DNA of 12,183 nucleotides from CAXRGH01 sp964230195 (GCA_964230195.1 CAXRGH010000100.1:1-12183); one strand, 5' to 3'; shown: positions 1 to 7,322, numbered from the stretch's first letter. Notes: generated from the letters alone by a model not told the origin. A program made the numbers and translations.

Positions 1-2095
1 GATGATTAGATGCAGCTACTGTACCTAAGCCAGTAATACCACCGATAGAGTGACCAATGAAAAACACCTTTGAACTGTCAATGTGACGTGGAGTTGCGAG
101 GTCATCAAGATGGGCAAAGGCATTCAATGCAAAGCGTAAGCCCAGTGCATCAACCGATGCTTGGCGAATATTGTCGCGTGATGTTAACAGACTTGCTAGG
201 TTCATATAATCCGTCGCACTTCCACCCATTCCCGAAGTTGCATTGACAACTTGTTCGCCAATCATAAATCCACGAGAGTTGTGTAATGGTTGGTCAATAG
301 CAACGGTTGCATATCCCGCTTTACCAAGGGTAACAGCTAGGGCTAGCATGTTGTCTTTCTTCGATGTAATGCCGTGCATCAGCACCACGACAGGCCAACC
401 GGTAGCCGGCTTTTCAATGCCAAGAATAGCTGCATTCGGCAATGTGATTTGAACGTCCAAGGTTTGCATGCTGTTTGCATGAGGGAGTGGATTAAACTTA
501 GTAATGTGACGTTCGTCATGCATGCTTGATAGCGCTGGATTTACTAGATTCAACTTATCGAGTTGCAGATCCGCCAAACCAAGTGAACTACACAATGCAT
601 GATTCGGCCCAGTTAATCCCGCTTGAACCATTCCAGGAATGAGTTCGGTAGACGCTGAATTTAAATTATTCAACATTATTCCTGAGGTACAGGCAGCTCT
701 CCACCAATCACCGAGTGGGTCAGTATCACTCAAATAATACGGAAGTGTCACCGCGCCAGTTGCCAAATTCAGTGAACAAGCGTCGCCAGAATTCGCAATT
801 ACTGCATCGGCTGCGCCTTTCATTGCCGGGTTATCACTTGCAGAACCGGCGGCCAGACCATCACAGGTACCGAAGCCCATCGCGCCTAAGGTTTCAGCAT
901 CTGGCAAGGCACCCTCTGCACCAGCAGAAATCATTGCCAAAATTTGGTCACCCCGGAAATCATACAAGTTGTTACCGGTAACATCTGCAGTTGCAGGGTT
1001 ACCATCATGGTCAAATGTTAGTCCGTTAGTTGCCACTAACACAGGCAAAGGTTGAGGAGTTTCACTGACCTGAATTTGTCGAGAGACGCTTCGCACCAGC
1101 GTTGTTTCACCTGCAAGATCCTCGGTAATGCCAATTTCGCCTGCTTTCGTGGCAGCAGCCACGATTGCGTCAGTAATAACAGAAACAACGGCCGTTGATG
1201 CGTCAGTAGCATCACTAACAGCTCTTGCTTGGACTGCTTGACCAAATCCACCGGCCTGTACTTGTTTTATCGCGTTTTCGGCTTGACCAACAGATACCGT
1301 AGAGAAGTATTTGCTGTAAACAACCGATTCAGGCGCAACACCTTTACTACCAAGTAATCCAAGAAACTGATTGATGGCTCCTTGCAATAACAACTGAGTT
1401 GGCGTTGCTAATGGGTTGGTATTGACGTCCTGAGTAACTAACTCCCAAGTTGTTGAGCCTTTGATACCTCGGCCTTGGTCATCTTTCACGTTATTCGTCA
1501 GCGCGACAACGTAACCTTGATTGAATTTCAGTGCCTTCAGGGGCAATACGACAATTGAACCGCTACCAGTGTACTGAGTGACAAAGTCTATACCGAATTG
1601 TAATTCATCGCCGAGAACACATGGAATACCCGGTGCGCGAATAGCGGTTGCTACTGCAGTACATTGGGCTGCATATTCATCTCCCTGATAGGTCAACGCT
1701 TGAGTTGCCTCGAAAATTCGTACACTACCTGGCATCGACACGGAGCTGGCATCAAGGTCAACGCCTGCAGGCAAATCGACACTCATCGAAAATCCTTGGT
1801 GAGTAGACCAACCATCAAGTGCACCCAACGCTTGAGTGGGATCTCCACCGTTTAAACTATCTGCGGGTTCCGTGTTTATCGTTAAGTCAAGAAAAGGAAA
1901 AGGATCGGATAGATCCTGAGGAAGCATCGCTAAATCGTTCGGAACACTAAATTTAGCACTCAGTGGGTCAAACACAACACGAGCAAAGGGTTTATCAACC
2001 GTCACCTGTTGCTGGATCTCTTCGAGTGTTTCGCCACCGCATCCTGCAAGTCCAAGGGCTGATATTATAGCTGCACTGACAATAAGTCTTTTCAT
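1..2095 (-). CDS. VolA/Pla-1 family surface lipoprotein lipase/phospholipase, C-terminus off the window
   Basis: The gene is open for 698 codons without a stop and runs off the left edge; family members are about 800 residues, so roughly the last 100 are missing. Residues 1-19 form a lipoprotein signal: basic MKR, a hydrophobic stretch, then lipobox LAGC with Cys19 followed by GG. The N-terminal part carries the family's VVFDPLSAKFSVPNDLAM-type segment and ALDGWST. The alpha/beta-hydrolase part shows MHG (His574-Gly575, oxyanion region) and the nucleophile elbow GHSIGG (681-686, Ser683). The acid and His of the triad must lie beyond the edge. VolA-type enzymes are outer-membrane lipases that release fatty acids from lysophosphatidylcholine; that substrate is inferred here. 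The start at 2095 is preceded by a weak GGGA. An in-frame ATG at 2110 would add five residues but has no visible ribosome site and lengthens the signal unnecessarily. The gene is divergent from yciK. Confidence 0.88.
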   Translation of the reverse strand, partial: MKRLIVSAAIISALGLAGCGGETLEEIQQQVTVDKPFARVVFDPLSAKFSVPNDLAMLPQDLSDPFPFLDLTINTEPADSLNGGDPTQALGALDGWSTHQGFSMSVDLPAGVDLDASSVSMPGSVRIFEATQALTYQGDEYAAQCTAVATAIRAPGIPCVLGDELQFGIDFVTQYTGSGSIVVLPLKALKFNQGYVVALTNNVKDDQGRGIKGSTTWELVTQDVNTNPLATPTQLLLQGAINQFLGLLGSKGVAPESVVYSKYFSTVSVGQAENAIKQVQAGGFGQAVQARAVSDATDASTAVVSVITDAIVAAATKAGEIGITEDLAGETTLVRSVSRQIQVSETPQPLPVLVATNGLTFDHDGNPATADVTGNNLYDFRGDQILAMISAGAEGALPDAETLGAMGFGTCDGLAAGSASDNPAMKGAADAVIANSGDACSLNLATGAVTLPYYLSDTDPLGDWWRAACTSGIMLNNLNSASTELIPGMVQAGLTGPNHALCSSLGLADLQLDKLNLVNPALSSMHDERHITKFNPLPHANSMQTLDVQITLPNAAILGIEKPATGWPVVVLMHGITSKKDNMLALAVTLGKAGYATVAIDQPLHNSRGFMIGEQVVNATSGMGGSATDYMNLASLLTSRDNIRQASVDALGLRFALNAFAHLDDLATPRHIDSSKVFFIGHSIGGITGLGTVAASNH

Positions 2096-2202
2096 TCTTT
2101 TATTTCCCATATTCAACGCAAATTATTGTAAATCAATGGCAGATCGACCGAGTGCCGCGCCATTGAGCATCAAACCATCCTAAGTTAAACCTACAAAATC
2201 CG

Positions 2203-2208
2203 TATAAT
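2203..2208 (+). promoter_or_regulatory. Candidate -10 element upstream of yciK
   Basis: This is a perfect TATAAT followed by a GC-containing stretch. The sequence 16-18 bases upstream (around 2180-2186) does not resemble TTGACA and there is no extended -10 TG. If used, it would give yciK a leader of about 235 bases. Weak call. Confidence 0.25.
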
Positions 2209-2248
2209 GCGTGCTTTCCGCGCGATTTTGCTTGGTGTAACTGTCGAG

Positions 2249-2279
2249 ATACTAAGTCTTGTTTTACACAGACTAGTAT
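2249..2279 (+). other. Bulged hairpin in the yciK upstream region
   Basis: ATACTA(A)GTCT at 2249-2259 pairs with AGACTAGTAT at 2270-2279. This gives ten base pairs with one bulged A and a ten-base loop. No T tract follows, so it is not an intrinsic terminator. Its right half overlaps the TTTACA promoter candidate, so it could equally be an operator-like inverted repeat in DNA. No regulator is recognised. Confidence 0.35.
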
Positions 2280-2292
2280 TACTGAATATACA
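2263..2292 (+). promoter_or_regulatory. Candidate sigma70-type promoter for yciK
   Basis: TTTACA at 2263-2268 and TATACA at 2287-2292 are separated by 18 bases. This is the best-paired -35/-10 combination seen upstream of yciK. Transcription would start near 2300, about 150 bases before the yciK start codon. The match is imperfect in both boxes. Confidence 0.3.
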
Positions 2293-2325
2293 TACTATGA
2301 AGATCCTACCGTTTTTGCAAAGAAA

Positions 2326-2436
2326 ATGTTAAGAGAGAGTAAGTTAGTTGTAATTTTTACTGTACATCAAGAGAATAGCGACGAAATTTGGTACCACTTC
2401 CCTCTTTCTATTGTTATGATCATGTTTTTAGTCTAA
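2326..2436 (+). CDS. Possible 36-residue upstream ORF before yciK
   Basis: ATG at 2326 opens 36 codons ending in TAA at 2434-2436, 12 bases before the yciK ATG. The N-terminal part is charged and mixed (begins MLRESKLVV, with QENSDEIW in the middle). The last ten or so residues are hydrophobic (IVMIMFLV at the end). Upstream there is only a weak AAAGAAA. I recognise no family. It may be a chance ORF. The reason to record it is that yciK itself has no visible ribosome site, so a short ORF terminating just upstream could couple to it. Confidence 0.2.
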   Translation: MLRESKLVVIFTVHQENSDEIWYHFPLSIVMIMFLV

Positions 2437-2448
2437 CGCAGATTCGCT

Positions 2449-3192
2449 ATGCTTGATTACGATATTTCTACACAGTCTCTCAGTCACAAAACGCTCCTCA
2501 TTACTGGTGCTGGCGATGGGATCGGACGGGAGGCTGCTTTGACTTATGCCGCCTGTGGTGCAACCGTCATTTTGCTCGGTAAAACCGTTTCGAAATTAGA
2601 GTCTGTTTATGATGAAATTGTTGAAAGCGGCGGAGCAACGCCTGCGATTATTCCGTTGGACCTTCAAGGAGCAACATCCACTCACTATGAGGCAATGGCG
2701 GCAACTATAGAAGAGCAATTCGGTTATTTGGATGGTATCCTTCATAATGCAAGTGTTCTAGGCTACTTAAGCCCTTTTGAACAAGTTGGGGAGAAACTCT
2801 GGAACGAAGTCATGCAAGTCAACGTCACAAGTCTTTTTCTAATGACCAAACCCTTAATAAAATTATTGAAGAAAGCGCCAAAAGCATCCGTTATTTTCAC
2901 GAGTTCGAGTGTGGGCAAAAAAGGGCGTGGATTTTGGGGGCCATATGCTATTTCAAAGTTTGCCGTGGAAGGAATGATGCAAACCCTCGCAGACGAATAT
3001 AAAGACTCAACCATACGCTTCAATGCTATCAATCCGGGCGCTACAAAGACGTCCATGCGCGCCAAAGCGTATCCAGCAGAAGATACCAGCCAACTCAAGA
3101 CACCAAAAGAACATATGCCTGCTTATGTCTATTTAATGGCTGACGATAGTGCTCACGTTAACGGTGAATCTTTCGATCTACAACCTAAGTAA
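2449..3192 (+). CDS. yciK: YciK family short-chain dehydrogenase/reductase
   Basis: This 247-residue protein is a classical SDR: an NAD(P)-dependent oxidoreductase on a Rossmann fold, cytoplasmic. It shows TGAGDGIG (19-26, cofactor loop), HNAS at 99-102 in place of the usual NNAG, Asn125 in VNVTS, catalytic Ser153 in a TSSS stretch, and the Tyr166-x3-Lys170 pair (YAISK), then NPG at 195-197. The segments GREAA-TYA-GATVILLG near the start and NPGATKTSMRA, LKTP and a short C-terminus ending QPK match YciK rather than fatty-acid reductases. The physiological substrate of YciK is not established as far as I know. The ATG at 2449 gives the normal family N-terminus, but no Shine-Dalgarno sequence is visible before it. 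It is convergent with rluB. Confidence 0.93.
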   Translation: MLDYDISTQSLSHKTLLITGAGDGIGREAALTYAACGATVILLGKTVSKLESVYDEIVESGGATPAIIPLDLQGATSTHYEAMAATIEEQFGYLDGILHNASVLGYLSPFEQVGEKLWNEVMQVNVTSLFLMTKPLIKLLKKAPKASVIFTSSSVGKKGRGFWGPYAISKFAVEGMMQTLADEYKDSTIRFNAINPGATKTSMRAKAYPAEDTSQLKTPKEHMPAYVYLMADDSAHVNGESFDLQPK

Positions 3193-3233
3193 TCGTGAGT
3201 AGTAAAAGAAGTATGCTGCTTCACTGTTGCTGC

Positions 3234-3269
3234 GGGTATTTGCTGAGTTCTTACAGTCTGCAAATACCC
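3234..3269. terminator. Inverted repeat between convergent yciK and rluB, possible bidirectional terminator
   Basis: GGGTATTTGC (3234-3243) and GCAAATACCC (3260-3269) form a perfect ten-pair stem with a 16-base loop, placed exactly between two convergent stop codons (3192 and 3282). Neither side has a proper T tract: the plus strand continues TAGGCAAAATTTAAG and the minus strand continues GCAGCAACAG. Position favours a transcription end or 3'-end stabilising hairpin, but the loop is large and the tract is missing. Confidence 0.4.
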
Positions 3270-3279
3270 TAGGCAAAAT

Positions 3280-4137
3280 TTAAGAACGACGGCGCTGACG
3301 TTGATGTAATTTATGTTTTTTAACCGAGCGCCTCATCCGACTGATCCTTACGTGATCTAAATTTGATTGCTTCTGCTGAACAAATGTCTCGGTTTCCGGT
3401 GGCAGTTGAACCTGCTTTCTGAGATCGTTTAAATCCCCCAGTTCTAGCTCTAACCAAGCACCTTGAGGTAAACGCTTTTTAAGGGGTAAATTTCCATACC
3501 TAACACGAATAAGACGACTCACCTGAAACCCCAAATGTTCCCACATTCGTCTTACTTCTCGGTTTCTTCCCTCTGACAAAGAAACGTTAAACCATGAATT
3601 GACACTTTCATCATCATTGGCTCTACGATGGATGGTGGTAAACTTAGCGAGACCATCGTCTAGTTTCACGCCTTTTTTCAACTGACTGAGTTGTGATTCA
3701 TCAACCTCACCAAAGACGCGAACAGCATACTCTCGTTCAACCTCGTGACGCGGATGCATCAGTCGATTCGCCAACTCACCATCGTTGGTAAACAGCAATA
3801 AACCGCTGGTATTTAAATCCAAACGTCCTATGGCAATCCAGCGACCATTTTTAATAATGGGGAGACGATCAAAAACCGTTGGACGTCCCTCTGGATCGGT
3901 ACGACTACAAAGTTCACCTTCAGGTTTGTTGTACATTAAAACTCGGCACACTTGCTGGCCACGATCTCGGTCGAGTAACCTTCCATCGACGCGCAGTTTT
4001 GCATCTGCTTCAACTCGGTCGCCTAAAGTCGCCACTTTGCCGTCTACTGATACTCGCCCTTCTTCAATCCAGCGTTCCATTTCACGGCGTGAACCAACGC
4101 CCAGATTCGCCAAAACTTTTTGTAATTTTTCACTCAT
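3280..4137 (-). CDS. rluB: 23S rRNA pseudouridine(2605) synthase RluB
   Basis: The protein has 285 residues. An S4 RNA-binding domain occupies about residues 2-50 (EKLQKVLANLGVGSRREME). It is followed by the RsuA/RluB-type pseudouridine synthase domain with MYNKPEG (68-74), the catalytic motif GRLDLNTSGL (104-113, nucleophile Asp107), and EGRNREVRRM (189-198). RluB isomerises U2605 of 23S rRNA in the peptidyl-transferase region; the paralogues RluE and RluF differ in length and domain content. The C-terminal 25 residues are very basic (KKHKLHQRQRRRS), typical of the RluB tail. The start is coupled to scpB through a TAATG overlap. It is the last gene of the rnm-yciO-scpA-scpB-rluB cluster, and its stop lies 11 bases past the yciK/rluB hairpin. 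Confidence 0.94.
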   Translation of the reverse strand: MSEKLQKVLANLGVGSRREMERWIEEGRVSVDGKVATLGDRVEADAKLRVDGRLLDRDRGQQVCRVLMYNKPEGELCSRTDPEGRPTVFDRLPIIKNGRWIAIGRLDLNTSGLLLFTNDGELANRLMHPRHEVEREYAVRVFGEVDESQLSQLKKGVKLDDGLAKFTTIHRRANDDESVNSWFNVSLSEGRNREVRRMWEHLGFQVSRLIRVRYGNLPLKKRLPQGAWLELELGDLNDLRKQVQLPPETETFVQQKQSNLDHVRISRMRRSVKKHKLHQRQRRRS

Positions 4138-4733
4138 TAATGTGTCTGCCCTTCTGCAACAGTGCTTTCTGTCAGCGCTGTTTCTTGGTTACTACTCATT
4201 GCATCCTCATTAAAAAGTTCCCCTGACGGAAGTTCGTCAAGGCTTTTCAATGAAAAGTAATCTAAAAATGTTTTTGTTGTGGCATAGAGGGCTGGACGTC
4301 CCGGCACTTCTTTATGTCCAACTACCTTTATCCAATCGCGTTCCATCAGTGATTTGATAATGTGGCTACTGACAGCGACCCCGCGAACAGCTTCAATATC
4401 GCCTCGCGTGACCGGTTGGCGGTAGGCAATTAGAGATAAAGTCTCTAATAGCGCTCTAGAATACCGAGGCGCTTGTTCTTGCCATAGTTTACTGATCCAT
4501 GGTGACAAGCTATCCATTGACTGAAAACGAAACCCACTGCCGACTTCAACTAACTGAATCCCGCGTGCCTGATAATCCAGCATCAACTCTTCTAGCACCG
4601 TCTTGATACGCTTTTTCGTGACATCCATATCGCAGAGCACGGTGCGTTGAAGATGATCAACGCTCAACGGCGAATCAGCAACAAAAATACTCGCTTCTAT
4701 CAGTTGTTTTAATTGTTGATCAGATATCTTCAT
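4137..4733 (-). CDS. scpB: Segregation and condensation protein ScpB
   Basis: The protein has 198 residues and tandem winged-helix domains. The signature region YSRALLETLSLIAYRQPVT starts at residue 91 and is followed by RGDIEAVRGV; the second domain ends with GRPALYATTKTFLDYF (145-160). An acidic, low-complexity tail follows. ScpB dimers bind the kleisin ScpA and regulate the SMC ATPase in chromosome compaction and segregation. The start ATG lies inside scpA, with a 14-base overlap, and is preceded by GGAG at good spacing. The stop overlaps the rluB start by one base (TAATG). This linkage of scpA, scpB and rluB is widespread in bacteria. Confidence 0.93.
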   Translation of the reverse strand: MKISDQQLKQLIEASIFVADSPLSVDHLQRTVLCDMDVTKKRIKTVLEELMLDYQARGIQLVEVGSGFRFQSMDSLSPWISKLWQEQAPRYSRALLETLSLIAYRQPVTRGDIEAVRGVAVSSHIIKSLMERDWIKVVGHKEVPGRPALYATTKTFLDYFSLKSLDELPSGELFNEDAMSSNQETALTESTVAEGQTH

Positions 4734-5562
4734 ATACGTCTCCGTCCCCTGACATCACTCGCTTACGGATGGTGATAGGATCATAAGGAGCTATTTGCAC
4801 AAGTTCAACCAGTGATTCCTTTACCAATTCAAGAATAGCGAGGAAACTCACCACGACACCCTGTCTTCCTTCATCTACCGTAAATAAAGTATCGAATGCG
4901 ATTAAATCCCCACTTTCTAATATGGATAAAATGTGACTCATTCTCTCACGAGTTGATAACGCTTCTTTTGCTACCGTGTGTTCTTGAAATGCATCTGCTC
5001 GTTGCATCGCATGCTGAAAAGCAACCACAAGCTCTTGTAGCTGAACATGGGGGAGATGCTTTACCGGTTCACAGTCATCGGGTGTTTGCGCGGCGGCAAT
5101 AAAAATGTTTCTTTCTTGGCGTGGAAGATCATCGAGTGTTTGTGCTGCTTCTTTCAATGCTTCATATTCACGTAGTCTGCGAATTAGCTCTGCACGAGGA
5201 TCATCCTCTTCTTCCTCTTCGTGACGCGGTAATAACAAGCGCGATTTAATCTCGGCTAGCGTTGCTGACATTAATAGATAATCTGCCGCAAGCTCGAGTT
5301 TGATGTCAGTCATCAGTTCCACGTAACTCACATACTGTTGTGTAATCTTCAGTACCGGCAAATCGAGGATATCTAACTTGTGCTTTCTGATAAGATATAA
5401 TAATAGATCCAGTGGCCCCGAAAAACTGTCAAGAATCACCTCAAGTGCATCAGGTGGAATGTAGAGATCTTCTGGTTTTTCAATAACAGCTTCACCATGA
5501 ACGAACGCCAAAGGAAGCGGTTGCTGAATACTGATTTCATTCACGATTTCTTGCTCTTGCAT
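4720..5562 (-). CDS. scpA: Kleisin, segregation and condensation protein ScpA
   Basis: The protein has 280 residues. After a roughly 40-residue variable N-terminus comes the kleisin N-terminal domain FSGPLDLLLYLIRKHKLDIL (from residue 47), which binds the SMC neck. The helical LAADYLLMSATLAEIKSRLL stretch follows at 91-110. A strongly acidic linker (HEEEEEDDPRAE, 114-125) leads to the ScpB-binding middle. The C-terminal winged helix is at about 203-265 (FLAILELVKESLVEL). The ATG at 5562 has GAGTGAG just upstream. The gene starts 36 bases after yciO ends and overlaps scpB by 14 bases, so the two proteins are probably made together. No smc gene is in the window, so its SMC partner is unknown from here. 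Confidence 0.93.
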   Translation of the reverse strand: MQEQEIVNEISIQQPLPLAFVHGEAVIEKPEDLYIPPDALEVILDSFSGPLDLLLYLIRKHKLDILDLPVLKITQQYVSYVELMTDIKLELAADYLLMSATLAEIKSRLLLPRHEEEEEDDPRAELIRRLREYEALKEAAQTLDDLPRQERNIFIAAAQTPDDCEPVKHLPHVQLQELVVAFQHAMQRADAFQEHTVAKEALSTRERMSHILSILESGDLIAFDTLFTVDEGRQGVVVSFLAILELVKESLVELVQIAPYDPITIRKRVMSGDGDVYEDI

Positions 5563-5598
5563 GACTCACTCTAGGTTATTATTGTTATCAATCATGTA

Positions 5599-6219
5599 CT
5601 ATTCAAATGGGGCAGTGTCGCCAACGCCAGCACGCACAATATCCACTGTTCCTTCCGACAGGTCAATCACTGTGGACGGACTCTCGGGCAAGTAACCACC
5701 ATGAATAATCAAATCAACTTGTCGTTCGAGTCTATCACGAATCATCTCAGGATCAGATTCAACCATTTCGTCTCCGGGTAACAATAAACTGGAGGTGATG
5801 AGTGGTTGACCTAATTCAGCGAGTAAATCCAACAAAATCCGGTTGTCGGGAATGCGCAATCCAATGGTCTTTCGTTTTGGGTTCTGTAACCGCTTGGGCA
5901 CTTCTTTGGTGGCGCGTAGAATAAAGGTATAGCATCCAGGCGTGTTATTTTTAAGAAGACGAAACGCTTGATTGTCCACGTTAGCGTAGACAGACAGTTC
6001 ATTGAGATCGCGACACACAATACTGAAATGGTGAGTATCACTGATTTGACGAATCTGTGAAATACGTTGAATCGCTGACTTGTTTCCCATCTGGCAGCCA
6101 ATTGCATAACCTGAATCAGTGGGGTAAATCACAACACCGCCACTTTCAATGATGTCACAAGCTTGTCGCAGTAAACGTAATTGCGGATTCTCGGGATGAA
6201 TATAAAAAAATTGACTCAT
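5599..6219 (-). CDS. yciO: Sua5/YciO/YrdC family protein YciO
   Basis: The 206-residue protein has the YrdC-type fold and is cytoplasmic. It shows the nucleotide-binding PTDSGYAIGC (33-42), PGCYTFIL (94-101), KRKTIGLRIP (115-124) and STVIDL (182-187). The KRKTIGLR form and SSLLLPGD mark the YciO branch rather than TsaC/YrdC, which makes threonylcarbamoyl-AMP for the t6A modification of tRNA. YciO is related to that enzyme and binds similar ligands, but it is not the housekeeping t6A synthase, so its precise role should be left open. It starts 12 bases after rnm stops, with AAGG seven bases before the ATG, and is followed by scpA. This rnm-yciO pairing is conserved in Enterobacterales. Confidence 0.9.
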   Translation of the reverse strand: MSQFFYIHPENPQLRLLRQACDIIESGGVVIYPTDSGYAIGCQMGNKSAIQRISQIRQISDTHHFSIVCRDLNELSVYANVDNQAFRLLKNNTPGCYTFILRATKEVPKRLQNPKRKTIGLRIPDNRILLDLLAELGQPLITSSLLLPGDEMVESDPEMIRDRLERQVDLIIHGGYLPESPSTVIDLSEGTVDIVRAGVGDTAPFE

Positions 6220-6231
6220 AATCTTACCTTA

Positions 6232-7068
6232 CTAAGAGAGCTCCCAATCGTGCCAGATAGGGGTTAGCTCGTCAGCAAACTCGAGATTACGTCCCAACTC
6301 TGTCCAACGTCCCGGGGCATGAAAGTCTGAACCTGAGGATGCTTTGAGTTGATGAGTTGATGCAAGCTCAGCCAACAAACGCTTTTTCTCCGGACTAATT
6401 TGTGGGTGCGTGACTTCCATCCCATCGCCACCATGAGATGCAAACTCATTGACTAACCGTCTTAGCCACTTGGTTGACATGTCATAACTTGCGGGATGTG
6501 CCAGTACAGCTTGCCCTCCCGCGTCTTGAATCCATTGAACCGCCTCAGCAATACTGATCCATTGAGGTGTAACAAATGCTCTTTGACCTTTCCCAAGGTA
6601 TTTCTTGAATGCCTGCTCCATGGTGGAGACAACCCCAAGTTCAAGCATCGCTCGCGCAAAATGAGCGCGAGTAATCTGCCCTACCCCTGCGAGTTCGCTA
6701 GCTAATGACAATACGCCAGTGATCCCTGCTTTTTCTAGCTTTTTGTTAATTGCTTGCGCTCGCTCGTCACGGTATCGATGTTGCTGCTTTAAACGTTCAT
6801 TGAATAGAGGATCAGTATGTTCAACTTGTAATCCTAGAATATGAATATCAAAACCATGCCATTTAGTCGACAGTTCAATCCCAGCAACCACCTGAATGGG
6901 TTTAGTTTGTTGACTCGCAAATGCAATGGCCTCGGACACAGCATCAACCGTGTCATGGTCAGTAATCGCTAACACATCTACTTGCATTATTTCTGCTCGA
7001 GTCACCAACTCCGTCGGAGAAAGCAAACCATCAGAGTAATGGGTGTGGGCATGTAAATCTATTTTCAT
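6232..7068 (-). CDS. rnm: PHP-domain RNase AM (5'-3' exoribonuclease, YciV/TrpH)
   Basis: The 278-residue protein has a PHP phosphoesterase domain with all metal-binding motifs: HAH (6-8) with Asp13, DHD (37-39), Glu65 in GIELST, His76, His191 in LAHP, and SDFH (Asp248, His250). In E. coli the orthologue trims the last 5' nucleotides of rRNAs and also dephosphorylates 3',5'-nucleotide bisphosphates; the same role is inferred here. It heads the minus-strand cluster and is divergent from the trp operon, the conserved trpH position, though it has no known part in Trp synthesis. The ATG at 7068 gives the family N-terminus MKIDLHAHTHYSDG, but no Shine-Dalgarno is visible before it, only an A/T-rich stretch. 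Confidence 0.93.
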   Translation of the reverse strand: MKIDLHAHTHYSDGLLSPTELVTRAEIMQVDVLAITDHDTVDAVSEAIAFASQQTKPIQVVAGIELSTKWHGFDIHILGLQVEHTDPLFNERLKQQHRYRDERAQAINKKLEKAGITGVLSLASELAGVGQITRAHFARAMLELGVVSTMEQAFKKYLGKGQRAFVTPQWISIAEAVQWIQDAGGQAVLAHPASYDMSTKWLRRLVNEFASHGGDGMEVTHPQISPEKKRLLAELASTHQLKASSGSDFHAPGRWTELGRNLEFADELTPIWHDWELS

Positions 7069-7322
7069 TATAACAAACTATTTTTTCTAATATTTTTTTT
7101 ACTCACTGAACCAGTTGACAAGCGTACCATTTTGTTATCTTCTATAGGTGTGTGAGGTGAAGAAGTTTTGCATTTAGCAAAGCCGTTTTAAACAGTCAAG
7201 AAAGCTGTTTTGATTCGAAAAAACAACATCTTTGGCTATCAACTGAGTATACATGAATTTTCGGTTGGTGATGATAAATAAACAATAGGCCTGTGAATAA
7301 GGCCGTAGTTGAGTAAAATATC
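7069..7322. other. Divergent rnm/trpL promoter region
   Basis: This 254-base A/T-rich stretch lies between the divergent starts of rnm and the trp leader. Next to rnm is a run of T and A (about 7081-7100) that may bend DNA. Small inverted repeats occur at 7165-7183 (GTTTTGC/GCAAAGC, loop ATTTA) and 7190-7210 (AAACAG/CTGTTT). I find no CTAG-containing palindrome of the TrpR operator type and no convincing -35/-10 pair just upstream of trpL. Confidence 0.5.
7115..7120 (+). promoter_or_regulatory. Perfect -35-like hexamer upstream of the trp leader
   Basis: TTGACA matches the sigma70 -35 consensus exactly. The bases at 16-19 spacing (around 7137-7145, ATCTTCTAT) make a poor -10. If used, it would leave about 170 bases before the leader peptide, longer than in E. 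coli. It may instead be chance. Confidence 0.22.

Larger units (their letters stand above)
2096..2448. other. Divergent intergenic region between the lipase and yciK
   Basis: These 353 bases separate two divergent genes and should hold promoters for both. On the plus strand there is a perfect TATAAT with no good -35, a TTTACA/TATACA pair, a bulged hairpin and a 36-codon ORF, each listed separately. On the minus strand a TACAAT (2125-2130 complement) lies close to the lipase start, but no -35 element is recognisable at the right distance. I see no tRNA-like fold and no insertion-sequence ends. Confidence 0.6.

Noticed and set aside
715..981. Plus-strand ORFs inside 1-2095
   Set aside because: They are opposite-strand shadows of the lipase gene, which has a continuous reading frame and recognisable motifs throughout.
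2096..2448. tRNA, small RNA or mobile-element end in the lipase-yciK gap
   Set aside because: No cloverleaf, no intrinsic terminator and no terminal inverted repeats or target duplications were found.
3232..3241. Ten-base GCGGGTATTT shared with the attenuator arm at 7425-7434
   Set aside because: Both lie in terminator-like stems with a G-run and T-rich end; only ten bases match and the flanks and loops differ, so a common repeat family is not supported.
3785..4226. Two overlapping plus-strand ORFs opposite rluB and scpB
   Set aside because: They have no family features and no ribosome sites, and are antisense to well-recognised conserved genes.
7067..7072. Perfect TATAAT on the minus strand at the rnm start codon
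   Set aside because: It overlaps the ATG, so transcripts from it would start inside the gene beyond the essential N-terminal HAH motif.
7253..7288. 11-codon ORF upstream of trpL
   Set aside because: It contains no Trp codons, has no ribosome site and no terminator directly following; chance is the simpler explanation.
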